This document shows positions 11,661 through 22,816 of a DNA stretch of 64,000 bases, piece by piece. A program made the translations under genes and the position numbers. Every line of letters begins with the position of its first letter. Position 1 is the stretch's first letter. The stretch is taken from assembly GCA_003342895.1 (NCBI GenBank), contig PTFA01000081.1:3676434-3740433 (forward strand), given 5' to 3'. The notes under the pieces were generated by a model. That model was not told the origin of the DNA. It saw only the letters and a list, made by a program, of their open reading frames with translations, and did not search any database. The stretch is from Casuarius casuarius. Lineage: Eukaryota > Chordata > Aves > Casuariiformes > Casuariidae.

Positions 11661-14540
11661 GAGATGTTTCTGTGCATTGCCATAAAAACCAGGGTTAAGA
11701 TACAGATTTTCTTCTATCAGATTGGTTAGCTGGTAACTGGTATCCACTTTGGCAAAGAAAGACATTATTTAGAAACCGTTTTCTTCCTCCTTTTTGGTCA
11801 CCTACTTCCCTCTGATTTTTTTCCTAATTTTGCAACCTGGCTCCATACTTCTTGATTCGGAGTTATTCTAACAAGATAACTTTTCACTTCCAGTTTTTAG
11901 CGTGGAAGCAGAAACGCTGACACAGCATGAGAGGGGATCTGTAAGCAGTGCTGCTGCTTGAGACTTACTGGAAGTATTACAAGGCCTCTTCCACTTTTTT
12001 TTTTTTCCGGTCTGATTTTAACAGTTCCATGTAGATCTTGCCATTTGCCTTGGTGGAGAGGGGGAATGCCTAAAGGATAGCTTATCAGGTGTATAAGTTG
12101 AATTCCAATGGTATATACATCCAACCAGGTGCCCTAGCTACCTGGCTGCTGATCCATATGACCCCAAGGATTGCCAAAGCATCTGACCCTAGGACTGATG
12201 AGGCTGGACACCCTGGTCTAGAAAAGCATTTAAACTGTTACATTTCTGTCTGAAACTTAAATTTGGCTTGTCATTTCTGTTTCCGTTGATAATACGCTAT
12301 TTTGCATTTTACTTAACTGGTTTCAATACACCCGTGTTGCAAAAATAAATACCCGGAATCTACCCCATGAGACCTGTCCCGAGTAAAATGCTGCAAATAA
12401 GTGTGCAGACAAGAAATGCTTAGGAGGCAGTCGTGGTTTGCTGCTCACGCATATCTGTACTCGCTGACTGTGGTGAATAGTTCAGAAATCTCTCTTGTGC
12501 GAGAATGAGGTGGGGCAGCTGAAAGTGCTGTGGTTCCTGAGTTTATTCTGCTCTTACATTTACAAGAACATGTAGAATCCAGTAGGTAGCTGAATGCACA
12601 ACGAGCACAGAGGAGGCACCCTAGAGCGGAGGGTAACTGGGCATCCTTCTGGTAAAACCTGTGCTAGTTTTTAGGAACAGGTCACAACCCACTGTTTACA
12701 AACAGCAGGAGCGTCTGTGTGTAGCACAGATGACTCACACCGAGACAAAACCAAAAAAAACAAAACAAAATCCCCAAATTGCCACCAAGTTCTGACACGG
12801 GGCACTAAAAATAAGCCACTTGAGAATGAAAGGTATGGCACTGCGCACAGCTCCNCTGCGTTAATGAATCGAGCAGGGACTCTTGGATAGAGCTGCACGA
12901 GATGTGTGAGACATAGAGATCTGAAATGTTTTTCTCTGAAAATACGGTTTTATTTGAACTAAAAATTTCCTTGGGAGCTTTTCAGCAACAATTTAATTTC
13001 ATTTAGGTTTTCTTTTAGGCAAAGAGATCCTTTGATAATGTCAATAATTTCATGCCAATATTTCAGAAGGGACACTGCATTTTTTCATTTTGAATGATTG
13101 TTCATATTTGCATATTGCTTAGTTACTTCACAAAATGTTCAGAATTAAGTTCCGAAATCAGGATTAGATGTGTTCATCTGATCCAATGGAAATAATTCAA
13201 TTGGCACATAATACCTTTTTATTTTTAATGTCTTTATGTGGGAAATGCCAAATTTCATTGCAACCCTGATCACACAAACTCAAAAACCGCTGGAAAAATA
13301 TTTGCTTTGACAGCAGTTTACGTTACCAGTAAATCTTGAAATGTATAGTTTGTTCTGAAAAACATTTTGTGTTAAGAGTGTTTGCGTTAAGAAGGTCGGT
13401 TGGATTATTATGGTTCTGTTTAGGAATGAAAACAAATTTTGAAATAGCAGTTTCTCATGAAACAGAAATTCGTTTTTTTTTCCCAGCTGCAGGAGACAGT
13501 AGAGTTCCCAAATATCCTTTAAAATACAGCGTGCTCTGAATCACCCAGTCAAGTCCTATGTCCCAAATGAAAATCATGGGGGACATGTACAGAAATATCA
13601 TACCTGTGATGTTGATTTGTCCGTGGATCCAGGATGGTACAAGTAGAGTTGGTCCATTTTACTATCCTTTCCCCCACTTAACAGCCAAAATTTGTAGTTT
13701 ATAAACAATTGAAAATATTTTACATCTCTAAAGTAACACTGTTGCATAGAATTTTTCTAAAAGGAAATAGGCATAGTTAGTCACTTGTTCCTTTGCACTC
13801 TAGGAAATCCAGATTTTGCTCTTTGGTGCCACATTGCAACAGGAAGTAAAAAGGTCTAAAAATGGAAAGTGAAAGCACATCATCCCATTTGCCTTCTGTT
13901 TAGAGGGGTAGAGATGCCAACTTTTAAAATACTAATAGTAATCAGATCTCAACATTTCACTTTTAATGAGTATAGATTCCACAGCCAAGGAGTAAAATTA
14001 AAGAATAGTCCCATGTGCCCCTTTAAAAGGTTTCAGTTATAGCCTTTGCTGTTTTTATTACAAGAAACCAAGAATCTGTTTATTATCTGTTTATTATAAG
14101 GCAAAAATACTTTCAAGTGAAATATCTTTAAATTGGAAAGGACTAAACCTCGTATTAAATAGAAGACTAAGGTGCACTATTGAACTTGTGCTGCATGCTG
14201 TTGTCAGAGTACAGGAATTTTTAAAATCTGAAGAGGAACTGATTGCTATCATATCATTACCCCTAGGAGTAACAGAAGTAGTAGTAAATTATTTTAGTGT
14301 TTGAGTGATAAATGTTTGTAAAGAGTGTCAGAAAAGGCAGTGAAGCTGGCTGAAGTGAGTTTCCTATTCTGGAAGAAGCCACAATCCAAAGACGAAGTCC
14401 AATAAACATATTAAAATGTATGTCTTTGCTCATGTGAGTAGACCTGTGGAGCAGAGCATAGTGTCAATTAGCGTGGGTATTTTAATTTCAGTGGTGGCAC
14501 ACCAGTTTGCATCTAGCTGATGGTCAGTCTCAGTGCTTCC
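11661..14540. other. Non-coding DNA, no gene seen
   Basis: Holds a 12-base poly-T run at 11995-12006 and an A/C-rich stretch near 12747-12770. From about 12900 to 14350 it is unique, AT-rich sequence. A 104-base gap separates a good pyrimidine acceptor (14490) from a weak donor-like GTAACC; I did not consider this enough to call an exon. One N at 12855. Confidence 0.6.
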
Positions 14541-14806
14541 CCGGGAATGCGGTAACCTCTCCGAAACATGGACNGGATAGCACACATTGCAGGGGAACAG
14601 TGTCTGCCTGGAGTACCAGGAGGCCAGGCTGTATCCCCCACCATGGCACTTCCGTAGGTAGTTCTTTTAAAACTAGTTTTATGAGCCACCGAGTCTTTCA
14701 CTGTTGCGACACAGCACGCGGTACGTGGAACTGCGCTGGCTGGCTCGCCTGAGGCCCGCAAGTCACCGCACCCCACAGCTGCCCTCGATCGCTTAAGACA
14801 CTGCCG
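14541..14806. other. CpG-dense patch
   Basis: About 16 CpG dinucleotides occur in roughly 265 bases, far more than in the flanking kilobases, which are nearly CpG-free. It contains CACGCGGTACGTGG (about 14714-14727) and several CCGC cores. It is too short for a classical CpG island and no transcription start or exon can be tied to it. It could be a small regulatory element or simply a GC-rich relic. Confidence 0.45.
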
Positions 14807-17103
14807 GTGCCTTCTCCCAGCTTGGGGCTGCTGAGGTGGGGTGGGATGAGCTTTGCCTTTCATTGCTACTTCTGTCTGGTCATGCCCACTTTGAAGGCTG
14901 AGAGAGTGTGCTGAGAGACCTGAACTAGTTATAACACATTAATGGTCTAAAGAGGAGCCTGGGAGAGGAAGAACGGTAACAAGAACATCATATAGCTGCA
15001 CTCTGCAAGAGAGCTCCATCTGGGTATGGCTTAAGAGCTTGAAGAGGAGGTTCTTGTGGTGTTTGCTTTGCTTTGAAGTGACAAAGAAATTAATTGCAAG
15101 GAGGAATTTGAAGGAAGAGAGACAGAAGCCTGGACACTGTGTTGGATGGAGCTTGTGTCTGAAATGACTGATTTTCTCGCTACTCTCTTTTATTTAATCA
15201 AAGCTGCTTGTTTTGTCCAGTCACTCACATGTTCAGCTGAGAGATTTTGAAAAGAAATGCTTAAAGCAAGCAACTGTGAAGTACCCAGGTGGATGGAAGC
15301 CCTGTGGCTTGAGTTTGATAGTCACTGTCAACAGTTTTTGGTGGGAAGATAGGAGTATCCTTGAGCTGGCAGAGATTTCCTGGAAGAGCATACGTAGCTT
15401 TCTGCCGGGGCTAGGAGATGTAGCCAATGTGAGTGGCACCTTCCCCCATCACGTGTGTCACAGTGTTCTAATTAAAATGCAGATTAAGTTTTAATTGGAG
15501 GATGAATGAAAACTTTTCCTTGTCAGATAATTAATAAAATAGGAGAAATGTTTGTAATTAGCTTTGAGTGAGAAGTCAACACCAACAACATAGTCAGATC
15601 AGTTGGGTGGCAGGTTGGTGTATCACTGATTCACTGCTGAAGAGTGATGTGATGAGGACAGCAGAAAAATCCTAGTCAGTAAGCTTGGTCTGAAGTCACA
15701 CAAAGTATCAGCTGAGAGGCTATAATGAGAGTCCTCATCCTGTCTAGCCTCATAGGTGAGATCATTTTACCTGGATTAGCTGGTACAAGAGCAGCATGTT
15801 TCTAAGAAGANAATGATACCTGAATGTTGGACTATAACGCTACAGACAGCAAACTGTGAATAGAGTTTTGCAAGCTCTTAATGGCCAGTATTAACATGCA
15901 TTATCACTCGTGTTAGAGAGAGACTAAGGCTAGGACTATTACCAAGAAACTCCGGGTGTTAGAAGCCTTATCCAAAAGGTAGCATGCTAATTACTAGTTC
16001 TCCCAAGGTCACCCTTTGCTTCTGTCTGTCCTCCAGGAAAATTTTACTTCTTTCAAACACTGGGACTTGGTGTTTCAGAATGGAAAGGTGCTTGTGCACA
16101 AGCAAACCTAGATGATGTAACTCATCTAGGTCTATGGATAAAGGCTTGAATCATTTTTCAGAGGAACTCTGGAGTGATCATCTCGGTTACCTTCCAAAAG
16201 CGCCTGGCACAAGGGTTACTGGAAAACACTTAACATGTTATCTCTGGTCATTTCCAGGGAAATGCTGAGTGCCTCTGTTATGGTAATAAAATTTGGTAAA
16301 GTAATAATGTCTGCTTTCAAGCCTTTCCTCAAAGTGTTTTATGTTAATCATATCAAATATTTCAAACTGAGGAAAATTTATCTTTCTGGAGAAGAGTGGA
16401 TAGTACATAAAGGAACAAATATTTGCACTGGAAAGAATTTTATTAATAGACNATATTCTTCCAAGAAATGTTACATTTCAGTGCCTGCAGGTTTTAGTTT
16501 TTTAAATCAGTGTGGTAGTCAGTATGGGTTAAGCTTCCTAACTGAATTAAGTGTAATTAAGCCAACAAAGGCATAGTCAAAGACCCCAACTCATGTTGAG
16601 AGATAAATGTGATCTGTATCATAGGAAAAATGCCTTTTATCTGAGGTTGGCTCATGAAGTATTTTGGGGGCTTGTCTGTTTAGCATAGACACTCTCCTGG
16701 CTGTGCTGCTGTGTAGATTCCTAATCTCATTTAATTCAATTTACTTCCCTCTCACGGGCGGCTATAGTACCTTTTGCACTAGCTTTAAGGGCTATAAATC
16801 CTGTATCCATCTAGTCAGCGACTAGAGCATAGTTTCCCTGGGGGCTTGAGGGAAAACTTAGATCTTAGAGCATGCAAAAAGGGGTGCTTTGACCTGAGCT
16901 GAAGAGTTAATCTGATGAAAACTTAAGCATGGCCTCGGCTGAGTTCTGTGCTCAGTTGTGGTGGTGAGCCAAGGAAGGACCAAGCCAATGAGAATATTCT
17001 GGCATCAGTTCTTGGAGGTTACAAGAACCTTATGTATCATTTTATGTATTTTCTTTTCATGTGTATATAATCAATTCCAGTGGCGAGGCTTGTGTTTTGG
17101 TTC
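14807..17103. other. Non-coding DNA, no gene seen
   Basis: Unique sequence without recognisable repeats or splice-bounded frames. A 113-residue plus frame at 16235-16576 contains an N and has no splice context; it is regarded as chance. N bases at 14574 (just before), 15811 and 16452. Confidence 0.6.
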
Positions 17104-17137
17104 ATACAGCCAAGCTAGGCAATTGACTTGGCTGTAT
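17104..17137. repeat. Perfect 11-bp inverted repeat (hairpin)
   Basis: ATACAGCCAAG at 17104-17114 is repeated exactly as its reverse complement CTTGGCTGTAT at 17127-17137, leaving a 12-base loop. Outside the stem, TTTG on the left can pair with CAAA on the right after a short internal loop, lengthening the arm. The arm is short for a microRNA precursor. A cruciform, a structured intronic element or chance are the alternatives. Confidence 0.6.
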
Positions 17138-18930
17138 TTTCAAACCTCTTGGCTTGCTAAATGTCAGAGCCTAAGTAGGGCTTCTCTTTGTAGTCCAATC
17201 TCATACAATTGGCCTGAATTATGCGTGTTCCCTGAGAGTGCATGCACAGCCGTGAATACAAATCAAACCTACTGAGGAGCCAAACATAGAGGTCGGTGAA
17301 GCAAATANTTTTGTCTCCCCAAACTACCTTTTTTTTCCTCCTGGCACAGCTATCTGAGGCCCAAGCTTGACAAGTCTTCTAAGTCCTGTATGCCAAGACC
17401 TAAAAATGAAGTAAAGCAATAATAATAATAGTGTAAATGCACTGACAATCTCTATTAAAGTTCCCCCGTGACTAACTGGAATCTTGCAATTCTGCACCTA
17501 AGAGAAGGTATAAATCCTCTGAAAGAAGATGGCATTGGAGGGGANTTTTGCAATGTTTTCCTCAGAGTGGTGATTTTCTTAGATGTCCTCAGAAACGAGC
17601 ACAGATTGCTGCAAACCCAACTTACCAGTTCATCATGAAATATTTGAACCTCCACTAGTACGTAGAGAACAGCAAGATAAGAAACAAAAGAATGTTTATG
17701 GAATGAATATTACACACGTTATCTTTAGATGAGTCTTGCAGGTTTTGACTGAAGAGAGTGAGAGATGCACTTTTGCCATAATTTTATTGGAGCGTGGTCA
17801 GGGATGCTATCCCAGCTGCCACTGAACGAAGTCAAGAAACTATCACTCTCAAGATGATCTAGTTCAAAAAAGCCCAAACAGTAAACTTACTGAAAAGTGT
17901 TTAAGCTAAGCTGGATCACTCTGACAGAGCCAGATTTGGGAGTGTCTGCACATGCAGTTATTTGGCTCACTGAAAAGGGTGGTAACCCCTAATGGGGGGC
18001 AGTGGATAAACAGCTGTGGGCAGGCTGGAGGTGGTAACCTCTTAACCTGGCTCAGTTGCTGCTGGAACAGCATGTCAGGCTGTGCTCTTAGCGACACAGT
18101 CCTGGGATTTCTTCACAGGCAAATCCTTAGATCGAAGAGCAAACTGCTGGCCAAGTTCGCTATGAGATGTACNGCATGCCAACATGTATGCATAAACATA
18201 CATTCCCCAAACGTGTGCGTTAAATGAACATTCAGTACTTAGCAGCGCCAGCACATAATGCTGGCTCCCATTCCGCCTGTAGCCGTAGTGGCTGGAGCAC
18301 AGTATGTTCCAAGCAGCACATTTTGCTGCATGAGTCTCAGCTGTAGATCTCGACTGGAGCGAGGCTTCTATTAAATGCATCTGTGCTTGTGTGTCTTTGG
18401 TCTGTATCAGATTCTCCTTAGGTTACTTAAACTGCTTCCAGAGAAAGCTCTCATTTGCCCTTACAGCTCCATGATATTCTTAACCCTCTCCTCACCTACC
18501 ATCCATCAGTCACATCAAGCCAGTGCATCCAGCCAGAATCCCGTACAGCGCCAAGTACTGTTTCCCTTGCAGGAAGAGAGATTAATTGGTTAAACATGAA
18601 GTGAACAAGCTGAAAAGAAGCCACTGCTCCACAAGCCGCTCCGAACACGAGGAGGAGAGCAGGGCTGTGCTTTGCAGAAAGGTCACAATGAGCTCACGCC
18701 AGCAGGAGGATCGCGTTTTGGGCAGGACTCGCTGGGTGGAGGGAGCTGGCTGAGACATCCCAGGGCTGAACTGGCGAGAGACGGCACAGAGGAGCACAGA
18801 GGGAAGCGCCTGACCACACCAAAGGAAAAAGGGGTGGGGGAGAGAACTGGATATGAGGGCTGTAGGCACCGAGTTGTTTTAGATTTGAAGCAAGGACATG
18901 GAAAGATGTGGCTTACCACTATTAATACCT
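17138..18930. other. Non-coding DNA, no gene seen
   Basis: Unique sequence with a short AATAAT run near 17420. Overlapping short frames on both strands at 17.9-18.4 kb and 18.6-19.0 kb shadow one another and lack splice signals. N bases at 17308, 17545 and 18173. Confidence 0.6.
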
Positions 18931-19262
18931 NTGTTTTGTTCTTCCCCAGAGCATCTGAAAAACTATGAAAGGGGAATGGTGACACCAACAGCATGCTTTA
19001 CCGTGAGGTTTTTCCTCAGGCTTTTTTGCCTGTATGCTCTCAGTCTTGACTGCACCTCAGGACCATGATCCTGTGATTACGTGGATCACAGAGACCTTGT
19101 TTTGTTCTTCCCCAGAGCATCTGAAAAACTATGAAAGGGGAATGGTGACACCAACAGCATGCTTTACCGTGAGGTTTTTCCTCAGGCTTTTTTGCCTGTA
19201 TGCTCTCAGTCTTGACTGCACCTCAGGACCATGATCCTGTGATTACGTGGATCACAGAGACC
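18931..19262 (+). repeat. Exact 166-bp tandem duplication (two copies)
   Basis: Positions 18931-19096 are repeated as 19097-19262 with no mismatch that I can see over 166 bases; the only non-matching call is the N at 18931, which stands opposite T at 19097. Each copy starts with a T-rich segment ending CTTCCCCAG and ends with GGATCACAGAGACC. Zero divergence means the duplication is either very recent, for example a polymorphic copy-number variant, or an assembly error where overlapping reads were not collapsed. The 66-aa frame at 19034-19234 exists only because of the duplication and is not a gene. Each unit contains a pyrimidine-AG resembling a splice acceptor, but no exon could be supported. 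Confidence 0.95.
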
Positions 19263-22200
19263 CTATATCAGTCCTAGTCCAACTCCTGAGTCCCGTACCA
19301 GAGGAACAAACACTTGCTGCCAGGCCCTTGGCTCTTTGGATGCTGTTCTTAAGGAGCTCCACATTCTGCAGGTTTCTACCATGTCTGGCAGCAGGTGGGA
19401 GAAGGTGGCGTAAGGAAGATCCCATGTTCACCACCTAGTTGTCTTTCAGAAGTTCCCCTTAGTCTGTCTGCGGAGCTGCTTTCAAGGTGGCTTTCAATGC
19501 CCTGTCGAGAAGCAAGCCCGCAGAACTGGGGCCTTACGTTGAGGGGCAGCTGCTGGTACGGTGCTTGTGGGAGTTGCTGATTTGGCAAGTCTCTGAAATC
19601 TGTGAGATCTAGAAACTGTGCAGTCTTAAAAACCTTCAGCTCCTACCACTGTAGAGTGCCTCTGCTACCTTCCTCCTGTATTTTTCTGTTTAGGAAAGGC
19701 CAGCCTGTCCATGANACAGATACTTGGGAGTTTTGGAATGTTTTTTTCGGATCTTTTTTGGTTTTTTGAAGATATGAGCATGCTTGGCTCCAATTACCTT
19801 TTCATCTTGGATGTATAACACTTCTGGGGATAAGTCTCAGGAGAAAGGTGAAAATCAGACTTTGAATTGTATGTTCACTTAAGGTTTGCAGGATAAAGCC
19901 TGTGGATTTACATTAAAAGGGTTCAGTCAGGTGTTGCTGAAGAAAATGGATGCCCTGTGGGAAACATTACTCTTCCCGCTTGCAAGTCCTCCATTGGTTA
20001 CCTTAGCTCCAATACAGTCAGCNTGCAGCAGCCTGCAGCTGGTCCGACTGAAAGGGCAGATGGTAGACTTGGCTTTTCTCTGTGCTATTTTTTTCTAAAT
20101 GATAGTTACAGTGATCATCAGAAAGACTGACTTCTTCCAAATCTCCTGCACTGCAGGACTTTGTGGGTACTGGTGCTGCCCAGGAGAATCACATGCTAGG
20201 ACTTGCAGGACTGGAAGAGTGGATTGCCCGGGCCTGGCATAGGAGCTGCAAAACCTGTTGGACCCTGAATCCTATTTAGAAAGGAGGATTCCCTGAAGTA
20301 TTTGTACTTAAGAAGTGGGGGAAGAGGACTGTGAGGCAGCTGTTGAGAAAGCATGAGAGGAAAATAACAACTAACTGGGAGGTAGGACTGGTCCTGGATA
20401 TGTTTGAAGGCATTGAGAGGGAGCAGGGTTTTACGTGTATTGTTTTTGAATGTTAGCCATGTATTTAGATCTGTACAGAGCGAAGAAACAACCTTGTACA
20501 AAGCTTGTATGCTTTTCTAATGTTAAAGGCTGAGGTCCAGCTTACCTTGATTTGAATAGAATTATTTNATTACACCAGACTTTATTCCTTCCAAAAATGA
20601 AGAAGGAATATGATCTTTAGTTGTAGAGATGAGGCTTTATAGGCTCAGTTAGTCACCCAAGTGGCTTAAGAAGGGCATGGAGGCAACACCTCTTGGGGAG
20701 GGCAATCAGGGTAAAGCAGACAGAGATTCTTTTCTCTGCGTGGAGTCCAGTGTATGTAGTCCTTGGCATAAGTTTTCTGAGTGACCTTAGCCTAGTAGTA
20801 TAAATTTTAATTGCAGCTTTAAATGATGCTGAGATCAGATGGGTGAAGACTGAAGAAACAGCTCCATCCACGTCCTCTGTATCAGAGCTTTGCTTGCAGT
20901 GTGGAGGACGTCTTTGGGAGAGGGCTCACACAAGGGTTGCGGTAGTTGTTAGCATTTGGTTTAGAGATATCAGCAGAGCAGAGATACTTGTTATCCCCGT
21001 CAGTTTGTTCATGTGTGGATCACATGAAACGCTTCATGAAAACGCTTCAAGCACGGCATTGACCATGATGATGCTGTGCAAGCTGAGGCCTGGATCTAAA
21101 CTACCTGAAGCCAGAGGTGTTGTTCTGATGTTCAACAACACCATTTTTCAAAGACACAGCAAAAGCTTCCTTCGTGCTAGTTAGCTCCTTTTCTGTGAGC
21201 GACCGCTTCCAAAGAAAATGAAAGACTAGAAGATTTAGGAGAAGTTGTCTAACATCTTTGGGTTGATGATCAGTTGTTAATCCACTGCACTGCAGGCCTT
21301 TGCTAGCATTTGCGAGGCATGATGGCTTCCTACCAAATTTAATGTCTTCAAGAAATCGGTAATCTTTATCTCATACTTTAATGTTGGTTGCAGCTAATTT
21401 CACACAGCAAATTAGACAAAATACTTGAACTATTTCTACCTCCTGAACTCACCAACAAATGAAAATAGTTTTTTGGAGAGTAACTGCAGCGTTACTTGAG
21501 AGGGTTAAATGTGTCTCACCGGTGCGCTCGGTTTGACAGGCTGATGCACTTTGTCTAGATGATAGATATGAAAAACTAATATCTCAGTTTTCAGAGGGGG
21601 TTCTGAAACTTAAAATCGAAACCAGATGTGCAACAAAAAAGAGCAGTGTATATTACAAAGTGTTGTGAAATAGCCCAAGGGAGGCAAGTAAGCAAAAACA
21701 GCCCTGTTACTTAGCAACATGCAAAACAAAACAAGTAACAGCTTGGTTGGCATCTGACAGGGCAGGTTTTGCTCTTTGCAGTGGAAAAGACGACTGGAGA
21801 AAACTTGGAGTAATTTTGGCATTTCTGGTGACCCGGAAACAACTTCCTTTTCAACAAAACGGTTACCTGACTTCTACGTTCCCCGAGACCTCCTCCCTGC
21901 AGAAGTAGAGCACTTGAGAAATACGGGCGCTCTGTTCTTGCCATTCCTATTCTGCCACTGTCTAACCTGGTGCATAACACGGGTCCTCTTTTTTCCCTTG
22001 TTCTCCCTCTTTCTGAAGTCACTTACATCCACACAAAGCGGATAAAGTGAATGTAAAGGCTACCAAGCCAAAATAATTTTGAACATTTTGCACAGGTGTG
22101 AGTGACTAGATAAAGTCCAGTTCCTCACACACGGGGGAATATCCATGTGTGACTAATGGGTAGAAATGGAAAGAAATGTTCAGTAAGTAAAAAGTTACAC

Positions 22201-22469
22201 TTAAATACACAATTAATCAGTTCCCAGAGCGTATTTCAGTTAGTGTGTGGCAATAGCTCTCCTTTTTCATTTGATTTCATTTGGTCTCTTAATTAAAATA
22301 GTGCATTTTACCAACCCCCCTCAAGAAAAAAAATCAGAGCTCAGGTCACAGTATATGATTAGATAGGTTTAAACGTCAGTCCGAAAAGCAAGCGAGTCAC
22401 TTGCTTACTTAAATGAAAGCTATGATGTCCACCAGAAAGCTCTACTGACACAGCTGTGTCTATTAAGAG
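19263..22469. other. Non-coding DNA, no gene seen
   Basis: Unique sequence. The last N bases of the window are here (19715, 20023, 20568). A good acceptor-like pyrimidine-AG ends at 21781 and is followed by an open plus frame to 22042. No matching donor follows and nothing in the peptide is recognisable, so no exon is called. Confidence 0.6.
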
Positions 22470-22801
22470 TGCGAAAAAGTCGTACCTCTCAGCAACACAG
22501 CTCTGCCGACAGAAGCTGTGACGGGAATGGACTTCTACCAGCAAACCGGCCCGTTTGGTCAAAGAGCTTGCTCTGCTTGGGGAACTCTTGCTGGAACAAG
22601 CTGCCGGTCCGTCGTAGCCGTTTGCCAAGACAGATCTACTGATATTTCTGTCTGAGCAAATCCTTTCTGAGAAAATCCTTTCTCGTGTGGGCAAGCCAGG
22701 GGGTGATCAGCCTGACTCCAGGACCTACAGCTTTAAGCGAAACCACAGAGTGTCCCGAGATTTGTAATCAAATTGCGAGAGGTAGCAGTTGTGACGGCGA
22801 C
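22470..22801. other. CpG-dense patch next to a G4 motif
   Basis: About 17 CpG dinucleotides fall within about 330 bases (for example the cluster near 22600-22622), while the flanks are CpG-poor. It ends directly at the G-quadruplex motif. A weak promoter or enhancer is possible, but no TATA box, exon or open frame of note accompanies it. Confidence 0.45.
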
Positions 22802-22816
22802 GGGGGGGTGGGTGGG
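22802..22816 (+). other. G-quadruplex motif with one-base loops
   Basis: The plus strand reads seven G, T, three G, T, three G. Splitting the first run as GGG-G-GGG gives four G-triplets separated by single-base loops, which is the most stable class of intramolecular G-quadruplex. Its position at the end of a CpG-dense patch resembles promoter-proximal G4 sites, though no gene start was found. Confidence 0.7.

Noticed and set aside
19034..19234. 66-residue frame spanning the tandem duplication
   Set aside because: It repeats the same peptide because the DNA is duplicated; no gene evidence.
20610..20690. Further MIR-like segment
   Set aside because: Only short, scattered matches to the MIR core; not enough ordered similarity.
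21782..22042. Possible exon after a good acceptor
   Set aside because: No donor or poly(A) signal ends it convincingly, and the peptide is not recognisable.
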